This document shows positions 35,572 through 43,356 of a DNA stretch of 62,452 nucleotides, one piece after another; the stretch's first letter is position 1; the number at the start of each line of letters is the position of its first letter. The notes beneath the pieces were generated by a model. It was given only the letters and a program-made list of their open reading frames with translations. It was not told the origin of the DNA and made no database searches. Location: positions 1 to 62,452 of the forward strand of contig JAPOYA010000033.1 of the NCBI GenBank assembly GCA_026706815.1, read 5' to 3'. Source of the stretch: Acidimicrobiaceae bacterium. Lineage in GTDB: Bacteria; Actinomycetota; Acidimicrobiia; Acidimicrobiales; Aldehydirespiratoraceae. Both the position numbers and the translations under genes were made by a program.

Positions 35572-37023
35572 TCAGGTCTCACCCGCCTTGCGCTCCTCGT
35601 GGTAGTCAGCCTCGACATTGACCTCCCAGACGTCGTGACTCGTGCCGTTGAGGAGGTTCTCGACGGTGAGCATCGCCGTGTACATGGAATGGTCCTGGTT
35701 GTTGTAACGGTGCATGCCGTTGCGACCGACGGGATGCACATTGCGGGCGAACTCGTCGAGCCAGACGCGAAGCGTGTCGACATTCTCTTTGTAGGCGGCG
35801 TCGTACATCGGGTACGCCTTGGGCATCCGCACTACATATCCCTTCTCGACGCGGGAGGGGTCGAGCAAGCCGAGAGTCGCCATCTCACTGGTTCCCAAAG
35901 CGATCAGCTCGTCGTCGTCAGCGGCCCAGAGCTCATCGCCTTCGTTCACGAAGAACTCCAAGCCGAGGCATGTCTTGCCGGGTTCGGGGATCATCTGCGG
36001 AGACCAGGAGCCGAAGTTCTGGACCCGGCCGACAGCGACTTCGGGGGAGTGGATGTATATCCAATTGTCGGGGAAGCCGTCCTCTTCGGGAACGACCAGC
36101 GCCACGGTCAGGAAGTCGCGGAACTTGAGCCCGGAAGCGGCGCGGAGAGCCTCCTCGGACGCGGGCGGATCCATCGCCTGAACAAGTCGTGGGATCGGCA
36201 TCGAGGAGATGACCGCACTGCATCGGTGCTGCCGTCGAGCCCCCGCACCCGTCGTGACGACCTCGGTCGCAACCCCGTCGGCATGCCGGATCTTGGTCAC
36301 TCTGGAGTTGAGCTCAACTGAGCTGCCCTGCGCTTGCACCAGCTCGCTGCAGCGCTCCCACATCATCCCCGGACCGTGGCGTGGATACTCGAACTCCTCG
36401 ATGAGGCTCGTGATGCCCGTGGCGTTGCGCTTGGGCATGAGCGCGTTGGTGATCGCGTTGAGGAGGTTCAGGTTCTTGATCCGCTGAGCTGCCCAGTCAG
36501 CTTCTAGTTCATTCGCCGGGACGCCCCAGACCTTCTCGGTGTAGGTCTTGAAGAACGTCCGGTAGAGCCGCCAGCCGAACTTCGCAGCCACGTATCCCTC
36601 GAACTTCGTCTGGTCCTTCGGCGGCCGCACTTTCACCCAGAGATAGGACAAGACGCAACGGACCGCTTCGACGACGCCCAGGTTCCCGAGCGCGTTGAAG
36701 GCCTTCAACGGATAGTCGTAGAACTTCCCCTCGTAGAAGATCCGGCTCATTCGGGGCCTCAGAAGGAAGTCCTCGTCGGGGAGAATCTCGTGCCAGAGGT
36801 CAGACACCGGCGTGACCTTGGTGAAGAAGCGATGTCCGCCGATGTCAAAACGCCAACCATCCCTTCTGACTGTGCGGGAGATCCCGCCTACGACGTCGTC
36901 GGCCTCGACAATGACGGCCCTGCGAGCGTGCTTGCCGAGCTGATAGGCAGCGGTCAATCCAGCCGGTCCCGCACCGATCACCACGATTTGCGGCTCGACA
37001 ACGGGGCTTTGCTCACTACCCAT
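35572..37023 (-). CDS. FAD-dependent UDP-galactopyranose-mutase-like oxidoreductase
   Basis: The 483-residue flavoprotein begins with VVIGAGPAGLTAAYQLG (FAD), then FDIGGHRFFTK and the conserved FFKTYTEKVWGVP and ADWAAQRIKNL. These are typical of a UGM/protoporphyrinogen-oxidase-like family that sits beside glycosyltransferases. It is longer than classical Glf (about 390 residues), so true mutase activity (UDP-Galp to UDP-Galf) is uncertain. The start is ATG 37023, with AGAGGG upstream and a TATGAT -10 at 37052-37057. The open frame extends to 37095. It is in an operon with the DPM-like gene. Confidence 0.85.
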   Translation of the reverse strand: MGSEQSPVVEPQIVVIGAGPAGLTAAYQLGKHARRAVIVEADDVVGGISRTVRRDGWRFDIGGHRFFTKVTPVSDLWHEILPDEDFLLRPRMSRIFYEGKFYDYPLKAFNALGNLGVVEAVRCVLSYLWVKVRPPKDQTKFEGYVAAKFGWRLYRTFFKTYTEKVWGVPANELEADWAAQRIKNLNLLNAITNALMPKRNATGITSLIEEFEYPRHGPGMMWERCSELVQAQGSSVELNSRVTKIRHADGVATEVVTTGAGARRQHRCSAVISSMPIPRLVQAMDPPASEEALRAASGLKFRDFLTVALVVPEEDGFPDNWIYIHSPEVAVGRVQNFGSWSPQMIPEPGKTCLGLEFFVNEGDELWAADDDELIALGTSEMATLGLLDPSRVEKGYVVRMPKAYPMYDAAYKENVDTLRVWLDEFARNVHPVGRNGMHRYNNQDHSMYTAMLTVENLLNGTSHDVWEVNVEADYHEERKAGET

Positions 37024-37051
37024 ATAGCTGCCCTCTTCTACGCGAAGCGGG

Positions 37052-37057
37052 ATCATA
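37052..37057 (-). promoter_or_regulatory. -10 box for the mutase-like gene
   Basis: TATGAT on the minus strand gives a leader of about 20-25 bases that contains AGAGGG before ATG 37023. This is one of the few conventional short leaders here. Confidence 0.4.
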
Positions 37058-37120
37058 TCGGATCTCGCGGCGTTCTGAGATCGGGCTCTGCGCATAGCAG
37101 CGCGTGCCGACTACGAGGGT

Positions 37121-37882
37121 CTAGGCGTTCCAGACGCCTCGTTCTTCGAAGACAGAGCGGAGGACTTCGGGTTCATCGGTCATCAACCCGTCGACGCCGA
37201 GGTCGAGGAGCCGGTGCATCTCGGTCGGATCATCCACTCCCCATACATGAACATGAATGCCCGTCTCGCGCGCGTGCCGAACGAATCGCTGTGTGACGAT
37301 CTCAATGCGACCCATGCGCACAGGTACCTGCGCCGCATCGACCCTCTCAAGTGGTACCGGAATTCGATTGGCTCGGAGCATCAATGCCATAACCCTCCGG
37401 CTGCCGGCGCCAACGGCCAGGCCATCGCCGAGCAGGGCTCTCGCCTGGTCTATCCGGCGATCGCTGAAAGCGCCGATGAGCACACGATCCAAGGAGTCGG
37501 CTTCCAGGATGGCCCGGGCCAGCGGCTCCACCGCTTCGTCGCGTTTGGGATCGAAGTTGACAAACGTCGTCGGAAACGCTTCGAGCAACTCGCTGACCCG
37601 CAGAATAGGCTCAGTTCCATTGATCCGAGCCCGGCTGATCTCAACCCACGACAACTCGGCGATATCACCTGCACTGTCGGTCGTGCGATCGAGCCGATTG
37701 TCGTGCATGATCACCGCGACCCCGTCACGGGTTGCCTGCACGTCGGTTTCGATGTAGCTGAAACCAAGATCGACGGCATGTCGAAAAGCACGCTCCGAGT
37801 TTTCTGGATACACGCTGGTGCCTCCGCGATGGGCAAAGGCGATCGGACCCCGATGTTGCAGGAACGGATGCAGGCCGGACAC
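37121..37882 (-). CDS. Glycerophosphodiester phosphodiesterase
   Basis: The 253-residue protein has the GDPD TIM-barrel signatures: AFAHRGGTSVYPENS (catalytic His-Arg, metal Glu), ETDVQATRDGVAVIMHDNRLDRTT (metal Glu/Asp, catalytic His) and a C-terminal HVWGVDD. It hydrolyses glycerophosphodiesters to glycerol-3-phosphate and alcohol, recycling deacylated lipids. No signal peptide is seen, so it is probably cytoplasmic. I choose GTG 37882 because TATCGT lies exactly 6 bases upstream; the frame reaches TTG 37924. It is divergent from pyruvate kinase. Confidence 0.92.
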   Translation of the reverse strand: MSGLHPFLQHRGPIAFAHRGGTSVYPENSERAFRHAVDLGFSYIETDVQATRDGVAVIMHDNRLDRTTDSAGDIAELSWVEISRARINGTEPILRVSELLEAFPTTFVNFDPKRDEAVEPLARAILEADSLDRVLIGAFSDRRIDQARALLGDGLAVGAGSRRVMALMLRANRIPVPLERVDAAQVPVRMGRIEIVTQRFVRHARETGIHVHVWGVDDPTEMHRLLDLGVDGLMTDEPEVLRSVFEERGVWNA

Positions 37883-37888
37883 GGCGCC

Positions 37889-37966
37889 ACGATACTGCCG
37901 GCACTCGTCCACCCGCAGGACCAACGCGATAAGGTCACCCGTTCTGATCGTCCCAGCTAGTAGCTT
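37889..37966. promoter_or_regulatory. Divergent leaderless promoters for glycerophosphodiesterase and pyk
   Basis: TATCGT (minus, 37889-37894) is 6 bases from GTG 37882. TAGCTT (plus, 37961-37966) is 6 bases from ATG 37973. Neither gene has a ribosome-binding site upstream. Confidence 0.5.
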
Positions 37967-37972
37967 TCAAGG

Positions 37973-39403
37973 ATGCTCCGACGCACGAAAATCGTTGCCA
38001 CCATAGGTCCGGCCTCTGAGGACGAGTCCACCCTGCGGGAAATGGTCCGCGCTGGAATGAACGTCGCGCGGATCGGACTGGCGCACGGGACCGTCGACGA
38101 GGGGATAGAGCGGTTCCGTCGCATCCGGGCGGTCGCCGAGGACGAGGGTGTCCGAGTGGGCATCCTCGTCGACCTTCCGGGCCCGAAGGTGCGGGCTGCT
38201 AGCTTCGCTGAACACGGCACCGACATCGCCACCGGCAGCACCTTGGAGCTTCGGGTTGGACACGACGCGTCGAACGAATCGGTGATCGAGGTCGACTACG
38301 AGGGTCTTCTCCACGACTTGGAAGTAGGCGATCAACTGACCATCGGCGATGGTGGCGCGGTACTCAAGATCACCGACATATCGAGCGAAAAACTCCTTGT
38401 CACGGCCATTCACGGCGGGAGGCTGCAGGGCCGACCGGGCGTGCACCTGCCCTCGCAACGGCTCCGAATGGCAACCCCGACCCCGAGCGACTTCGTCGCG
38501 CTCGACGCGTTCGTGGAGTTGGGCGTCGACATGGTCGCGGTCAGTTTTGTCCGCTCAGCTCACGACATCAGGCGCGTCGGGACCGAACCCCACCCCCGAG
38601 GTCCGCTCGTGATCGCAAAAATCGAGACGCGGGCTGCTGTGGAGAACCTGCCGGGGATCATCGAGGCAGCCGGAGCGATCATGGTCGCGAGGGGAGACCT
38701 TGGCAACGAATGCAGCCTTGAGGACCTGCCACATTTGCAGAAAGAGATAATCAAGGACTGCATCGCCGGTGGTCGTCCTGTGATCACTGCCACACAAATG
38801 CTGGAATCGATGCTCACCAGTCCTGCGCCGACCAGGGCCGAAGCGAGCGATGTCGCCAACGCCGTCTTCGACGGCTCATCGGCAGTCATGCTTTCAGGTG
38901 AAACCGCTATCGGCGTCGACCCGGTGAACGTCATCCGCACAATGAGTCGGATCGCCACCCGGGCCGACGAGGCGATGGACTACGAGAGTTGGGCCAAACA
39001 GCTCGCGGAACTGCGCATGACCGACAACTCCGGGGGAGCGGCGTCGGTGACCGACGCCATGACGATGGCTGCCTGGCGGGCGACACAGGAACTCGAGATC
39101 GATCGTGTCATCTGCATCTCAGGATCAGGTTTCACGGTCCGTTCAATGGCCCGTTTCCGGCCCGAAGCTACGATCCTCGGCTTCTCCATCAACGAGTCGA
39201 CCGTGCAGCAGCTGACCTTGAGTTGGGGCACGATCCCGATGCGGATCACCAAGGGCGGCAGCAACGAGGAGATGGTTCGAGAAGCGATCCGTTTGGCCAA
39301 AGGCGCCGGTCACATCAGAGCCGGTGAGCTGGTCAGCGTTCTGGCCGGCTCGGACAGCCGCAGCCGCTCCACGAACGTCCTGCGCATTGAACGGGTTCCC
39401 TAG
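37973..39403 (+). CDS. pyk: Pyruvate kinase, atypical monovalent-cation site
   Basis: The last enzyme of glycolysis converts phosphoenolpyruvate and ADP to pyruvate and ATP. The 476-residue product has KIVATIGPAS, AKIETRAAVENL (catalytic Lys), MVARGDLG and ATQMLESM. The residues that hold K+ in most pyruvate kinases are changed: NVARIGLAHG has Gly35 and Ala37 in place of Asn and Ser. VDLPGPKVR has Leu68 and Lys72, the pair that marks K+-independent enzymes. The loss of Asn and Ser goes further than in ordinary K+-independent pyruvate kinases. ATG 37973 has TAGCTT 6 bases upstream. Confidence 0.9.
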   Translation: MLRRTKIVATIGPASEDESTLREMVRAGMNVARIGLAHGTVDEGIERFRRIRAVAEDEGVRVGILVDLPGPKVRAASFAEHGTDIATGSTLELRVGHDASNESVIEVDYEGLLHDLEVGDQLTIGDGGAVLKITDISSEKLLVTAIHGGRLQGRPGVHLPSQRLRMATPTPSDFVALDAFVELGVDMVAVSFVRSAHDIRRVGTEPHPRGPLVIAKIETRAAVENLPGIIEAAGAIMVARGDLGNECSLEDLPHLQKEIIKDCIAGGRPVITATQMLESMLTSPAPTRAEASDVANAVFDGSSAVMLSGETAIGVDPVNVIRTMSRIATRADEAMDYESWAKQLAELRMTDNSGGAASVTDAMTMAAWRATQELEIDRVICISGSGFTVRSMARFRPEATILGFSINESTVQQLTLSWGTIPMRITKGGSNEEMVREAIRLAKGAGHIRAGELVSVLAGSDSRSRSTNVLRIERVP

Positions 39404-39417
39404 ATTCTGGCCGACTG

Positions 39418-39750
39418 TCAGGAAAGGATAGACGAACCTCGTTGGCAGAGCACTTCTCCGTCCGCGTCGAGGGTGCGGAGATCTTCTGGCAGTTGCTCGA
39501 CGGGAATAACCACCTCTTGACCATAAAGACTGCATTCACAGGTGAGCGCGCAGTCCTGCAGGTCAGCGCGCTGAACCCAGAGCGACACGCCCAGGCCGAC
39601 AAGAGCCGCGCACAGCACGAGCTTGGCGAGCAGACGATGCACGAAGCGCAGCACGACGAAGAGCGAGTACGCAACGACCACCAGCGCCACGACCAGGATC
39701 CACTGCAGCAACTCAGGGTCGAGCCAACCTGGAAGAGCAGCAGCCGACAT
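39418..39750 (-). CDS. Small membrane protein of unknown function
   Basis: The 110-residue product has one long or two short hydrophobic stretches (about residues 14-55), followed by a soluble tail with closely spaced cysteines (DCALTCECSLYG) that could form disulfides or bind metal. I do not recognise the family. The coding call rests on TAGCAT placed exactly 6 bases before ATG 39750, the regional leaderless pattern. It is convergent with pyk and divergent from the DUF3151 gene. Confidence 0.6.
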   Translation of the reverse strand: MSAAALPGWLDPELLQWILVVALVVVAYSLFVVLRFVHRLLAKLVLCAALVGLGVSLWVQRADLQDCALTCECSLYGQEVVIPVEQLPEDLRTLDADGEVLCQRGSSILS

Positions 39751-39756
39751 TCGGCC

Positions 39757-39804
39757 ATGCTAGCCGCCGACAGCATTCCAGACCGCAACACAGATCGCTA
39801 GGCT
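39757..39804. promoter_or_regulatory. Divergent leaderless promoters for the 110-residue and DUF3151 genes
   Basis: TAGCAT (minus, 39757-39762) and TAGGCT (plus, 39799-39804) are each 6 bases from their start codons (ATG 39750 and ATG 39811). The 60-base spacer holds nothing else. Confidence 0.5.
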
Positions 39805-39810
39805 CAGTCC

Positions 39811-40233
39811 ATGAGCGATGTGCAGATGTCCTCCGGTCCCTCTCAGACCGTTCTGGATCCAGAACCTCCAGAAGCCCTTGAAGCCTTGACGTCAGCGGAG
39901 ATTGACGACGATCCGGTCGCCGCGATCGCACGGGTCTGCGCCCGTTGGCCGCGAATGCTGGCTGCTTGGGCGTCTCTGGGCGACGCGCTCGACGATCCGG
40001 CGCTGGCCTACGCCGCCTACCGCACCGGTTATCACCGCGGTCTCGATCGCCTGAGGGCCAACGGTTGGCGGGGGAGCGGCTATGTACTGTGGCGGCACGA
40101 GACCAACCGTGGTTTCCTGCGCTCCCTGGCGGGTCTGCAAGCCTCGGCCGCGCTCATCGGCGAGAGCGACGAAGACGAGCGCTGCGCTCTCTTCCTGCGA
40201 CAACTAGACCCCGAGTGGCCGCCGCCGAGGTGA
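39811..40233 (+). CDS. DUF3151 family protein
   Basis: The 140-residue cytoplasmic protein matches the actinobacterial DUF3151 family: an all-helical domain with WASLGDALDDPALAYAAYR, GYHRGLDRLRANGWRG and HETNRGFLRSLAGL. Function unknown. ATG 39811 is supported by TAGGCT 6 bases upstream. The stop overlaps the GTG start of mobA by 4 bases, so the two are translationally coupled; a link to molybdenum cofactor use is only suggested by this. Confidence 0.88.
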   Translation: MSDVQMSSGPSQTVLDPEPPEALEALTSAEIDDDPVAAIARVCARWPRMLAAWASLGDALDDPALAYAAYRTGYHRGLDRLRANGWRGSGYVLWRHETNRGFLRSLAGLQASAALIGESDEDERCALFLRQLDPEWPPPR

Positions 40234-40838
40234 TTTCGAGCGAGCGTTCTGTGGACTTCGAGGGCGCGGTGCTCGCCGGCGGCGCCAGTCGGAGGATGGG
40301 CACGGACAAGGCGTTCATAGAGATCGGCGGCCTGACCATGCTGCAAGGCGTCGTGGCGGCGCTGTACGACGCCGGCGCTTCGTCAGTGATCGTGGTCGGC
40401 GGAGACGCCGACAGGGTGGAGGCCCAAGGTCTGAGCTGCGTGGCAGACGCCTGGCCATCGGAGGGCCCGCTAGGTGGGATCATCACTGCGCTGGCCAGCA
40501 CCTCGGCTGCGACGGTGGCTGTGCTCCCATGCGACCTGACGCGACCTTCAGCAACTGCGATCACCGAAGTGCGCCGGGCCCTCGGCGCCGCCGATGTGGC
40601 GGTACCGGTTCTGAACGGGCGGGCAGAATGGCTTCACGCAGTCTGGCGACGGACTTCCCTCAACGCGCTTGAACGCTCGTTCGCCGGGGGTGAGAGAGCG
40701 CCGAGGCGAGCGGTCGGCGAACTCCGGGTACACCGGTTGCTCGACGGCGATCCGCGTTGGTTCCACGACGCCGACCGTCCCGAGGACCTCCCGATCGCTC
40801 CCAACGGAAGCCCCGATCAGGGCAAACCGACCGGTTGA
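40230..40838 (+). CDS. mobA: Molybdenum cofactor guanylyltransferase
   Basis: MobA transfers GMP to molybdopterin to make the bis-MGD form used by many oxidoreductases. The 202-residue NTP-transferase has the signature LAGGASRRMGTDKA (residues about 13-26) and the PCDLTRPSA segment (metal Asp). The start is GTG 40230, overlapping the DUF3151 stop as GTGA. No other cofactor genes or molybdoenzymes are in the window. The gene ends in a strong hairpin shared with the convergent DUF2510 gene. Confidence 0.85.
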   Translation: MISSERSVDFEGAVLAGGASRRMGTDKAFIEIGGLTMLQGVVAALYDAGASSVIVVGGDADRVEAQGLSCVADAWPSEGPLGGIITALASTSAATVAVLPCDLTRPSATAITEVRRALGAADVAVPVLNGRAEWLHAVWRRTSLNALERSFAGGERAPRRAVGELRVHRLLDGDPRWFHDADRPEDLPIAPNGSPDQGKPTG

Positions 40839-40847
40839 GCCCTGATC
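40815..40847. terminator. Perfect bidirectional hairpin between mobA and the DUF2510 gene
   Basis: GATCAGGGC (40815-40823) pairs perfectly with GCCCTGATC (40839-40847). An inner stem of AACC and GGTT closes a GACC loop. It contains the mobA stop and touches the stop of the convergent gene. No T run follows on either strand. Confidence 0.6.
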
Positions 40848-41832
40848 ACGGCTCCTGTTCCCAGTCGCCGCCCAAATCGAGATAGACGATCGCCATCGCG
40901 ATGCTGACCGGTGCGGCGATAAAGCCCGAGAGCAGAGCGTTGCAGATCTCTTGGAACCACCAGAACGATCCCAGCAGCGAATTCAGCGCGCCGAGCACCG
41001 CGCTGACTGCGAGAACAGCGGCCAAGAATATCAAAAGGATGAGAAGAACGCGTCCCATCACTCCCCAGAATCGTTTTTGCACAAGGCGGAACGCGTAGAG
41101 CAGCGACGGCTCGGAGGGCCCGGCCGACGCGACCACATCAACTATCGAGAAGACAGGAGTCGACGCGATCAGAAAAACCAGGAATGCCGGAACGAACAGG
41201 ATGAGCAGCCAGGGAGAGACCAGGCCGGACACCAGGACGACTCCCATCCCCAGAGCGCACAACGCCAATATCTGCAGATCAACCCCGAACAACCGCGGCA
41301 CCCGCCTCACAGCCTGCCGCAACACCTTGGAAATGCTTATATCGCCATTTCGCAGATCGCAACGCGCCGTCAACACGACGGTTGCCGTGAACAGGTTGAG
41401 AGACAACCAGAAGAGCAGCAGGCCGAGAATTCCCGGGAGGAGATTCCAAACCGAGAAGCCAAACTCGAGCGATTCGAAATAGTCTCTGTTATCCGGTGAA
41501 TCGGGATCGAAGCCGGCGTCGGAGACCCTCTCCAAGATCTCACCCAACTCGCCCATCAGGATCTTGTCGACACTGAACAGCAACAGCAGCACGCTGATGA
41601 CGTCGAGGGCCGCGGACACCAACACGGCAACGCCGCAGACGCGCCACTGACGGCGCAGCAAAGCGAAGGAGTCGCGGATCAGCTCACCCGGGCCGCGCAG
41701 AGCCTCGCGTGCCTCGGTGTATCGGGGGGCACAATGATCCGTCCAGACAGAGCCGTCCCAATAGCGGTACAACGACTCGTCTGTCGGATCGGTGTACCAG
41801 TTCGGCGGCGGAAGGTCTGCCACGGGGCCCAA
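40846..41832 (-). CDS. DUF2510-containing multi-pass membrane protein
   Basis: The N terminus holds a DUF2510 module (PPNWYTDPTDESLYRYWDGSVWTDH), a short WYxDP...YWDGxxWT motif common in actinobacterial membrane proteins. About six hydrophobic segments follow, resembling the membrane domain of glycerophosphodiesterase-like proteins. I place the start at TTG 41832 because AGGAGG lies 5 bases upstream (41838-41843). The upstream ATG at 41859 has no ribosome site and nearly touches the divergent rnd start. Function unknown, possibly envelope-related. The protein is 328 residues from TTG. Confidence 0.8.
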   Translation of the reverse strand: MGPVADLPPPNWYTDPTDESLYRYWDGSVWTDHCAPRYTEAREALRGPGELIRDSFALLRRQWRVCGVAVLVSAALDVISVLLLLFSVDKILMGELGEILERVSDAGFDPDSPDNRDYFESLEFGFSVWNLLPGILGLLLFWLSLNLFTATVVLTARCDLRNGDISISKVLRQAVRRVPRLFGVDLQILALCALGMGVVLVSGLVSPWLLILFVPAFLVFLIASTPVFSIVDVVASAGPSEPSLLYAFRLVQKRFWGVMGRVLLILLIFLAAVLAVSAVLGALNSLLGSFWWFQEICNALLSGFIAAPVSIAMAIVYLDLGGDWEQEP

Positions 41833-41837
41833 CTCTA

Positions 41838-41859
41838 CCTCCTGGGCGTCGGTTAGCAT
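41838..41859. promoter_or_regulatory. Start-deciding AGGAGG (minus) and rnd -10 box (plus)
   Basis: AGGAGG on the minus strand (41838-41843) selects TTG 41832 for the DUF2510 gene. TAGCAT on the plus strand (41854-41859) lies 5 bases before ATG 41865 of rnd. The two genes' controls therefore interleave in 32 bases, and the DUF2510 promoter must lie inside rnd. Confidence 0.45.
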
Positions 41860-41864
41860 GCCAC

Positions 41865-43025
41865 ATGCCCGACTATCGGATCATCGACCGCGACGACGAC
41901 CTGTACGCCGCTGTCGACGTCCTGTGCCGACAGGACCGCTATGGCCTCGACACCGAATTCCACCGGGAACAGAGCTACTGGCCGAGGGTGGCGTTGGTGC
42001 AGATCGCCTGGGCCGATCAGATTGTCCTGATCGATCCGCTGGCGGTCGACCTCAAGCCCTTGAAAGCGCTGATGGACAGCGATGCGCTCGCGGTGATCCA
42101 CGCTGCCATCCAAGACCTCGAGGTCTTGGAACAAGCGTGCGGCGCGATTCCCAAGCGACTGTTCGATACCCAGATCGCCGCAGGATTCCTCGGGCATCCA
42201 ACGCCCTCGCTGGCCTTCCTGCACGAACGCGAGTTGGGAGTTCCACTCGCCAAAGGCAGCCGCTTCACGGACTGGCTAGAACGTCCACTCGGTGCTGCTC
42301 AACTCGACTATGCCGCCTCGGACGTGGCTCGTCTGCTGGAGATACACGATCGTCTCGCGTCGAGATTGGAGGCTCGCGAGCGGATTCCATGGGCCGAAGC
42401 CGAGTTCGAGGTCATGCGCCGCCGCGATCGAGCCCCCCGTGATCCCGACGAAGCGTGGAGCAGGATCAAAGAGGCCCGCCACCTCAAGGGTCGAGCACTG
42501 GCGGTAGCCCGAGCGATTGCCGCGTGGCGGGAGCGTCGTGCGGCCGAGCTCAATCAGCCGGTCCGGTTCGTGCTGTCCGACCTGGCCGTCGCTTCAATCG
42601 CTCAGGCGATGCCGACCAACCGGAAAGCCCTCACCAAGATCCGCGGCGTAGACCGTGGAATGGCCAATGGGCGACAGGGCATCGAGGTCCTCAAGAGGGT
42701 GCAGGAGGGCCTTGAGTCAGGTTGGCGACCACCCCGAAGTCCCAAACACAATACTGACACGAGGGACTATCGCCCAGCTGTCGCGTTGGCCACCGCGTGG
42801 ACAGCGCAGGTCGCCAGAGACAACGAGCTCGATCCGGCTCTTCTGGCGACACGGGCGGATGTGGAAGCCTTCCTGCGCGGCGACGACAACCCCCGTCTCG
42901 CTCAGGGGTGGAGGGCGCAGCTCGTCGGTGACCGCATTCGAAGCCTCGTCGACGGCAACGCTTCGCTGGCCTTCGACAACGACGCAGTCGTGTTGGAAGA
43001 ACGATCGGGTCAGCCCATGGGCTGA
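41865..43025 (+). CDS. rnd: Ribonuclease D-like 3'-5' exonuclease with HRDC domain
   Basis: The 386-residue protein has a DEDDy exonuclease domain: GLDTEFH (Asp29, Glu31), the third Asp in AIQDLEVLEQ, and YAASDVARL (Tyr/Asp) near residue 147. A helical HRDC domain (about 205-285) contributes RNA binding. RNase D trims 3' ends of tRNA precursors. The start is ATG 41865, with TAGCAT 5 bases upstream. The C-terminal 100 residues have a further helical segment, as in actinobacterial homologues. Confidence 0.92.
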   Translation: MPDYRIIDRDDDLYAAVDVLCRQDRYGLDTEFHREQSYWPRVALVQIAWADQIVLIDPLAVDLKPLKALMDSDALAVIHAAIQDLEVLEQACGAIPKRLFDTQIAAGFLGHPTPSLAFLHERELGVPLAKGSRFTDWLERPLGAAQLDYAASDVARLLEIHDRLASRLEARERIPWAEAEFEVMRRRDRAPRDPDEAWSRIKEARHLKGRALAVARAIAAWRERRAAELNQPVRFVLSDLAVASIAQAMPTNRKALTKIRGVDRGMANGRQGIEVLKRVQEGLESGWRPPRSPKHNTDTRDYRPAVALATAWTAQVARDNELDPALLATRADVEAFLRGDDNPRLAQGWRAQLVGDRIRSLVDGNASLAFDNDAVVLEERSGQPMG

Positions 43026-43125
43026 GCGGCGAAGTTGGAGCAAAGTGTCTCCTCGCTTCGGATTCCTGCGATCAACCGATACAATGCGTGCTCACCGTCA
43101 GCACCGTCAAACTGGAGCTCGCAAA

Positions 43126-43326
43126 GTGAAAAAGGGGCGACACAGGCGTTACGAGGAAGCCCGTGAGCTTAAACGCTCACACGATGGCGACTTTGATCGA
43201 CTACTCGAGGATCTCAATGACGACAGCGGCGAACTGCTGAAACCTGAGCATTTGGCTTGGGCAGATGAGTTTGCAGACGAAGCCGATGACACTGCCGTCG
43301 GGGACTCTTCACGACGCAGCGAATAG
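43126..43326 (+). CDS. Small highly charged protein of unknown function
   Basis: The 66-residue product has a basic N terminus (KKGRHRRYEEARELKR) and a very acidic remainder (DDSGELLKPEHLAWADEFADEADD). There are no cysteines or membrane segments. GTG 43126 is preceded by GGAG at 8 bases, and TACAAT (43080-43085) may be its -10. I do not recognise a family. The charge pattern could suit a nucleic-acid or ribosome-associated small protein, but that is speculation. Confidence 0.55.
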   Translation: MKKGRHRRYEEARELKRSHDGDFDRLLEDLNDDSGELLKPEHLAWADEFADEADDTAVGDSSRRSE

Positions 43327-43356
43327 CTGACGGGTGTTCGGCGTCGACGCGCCCGC

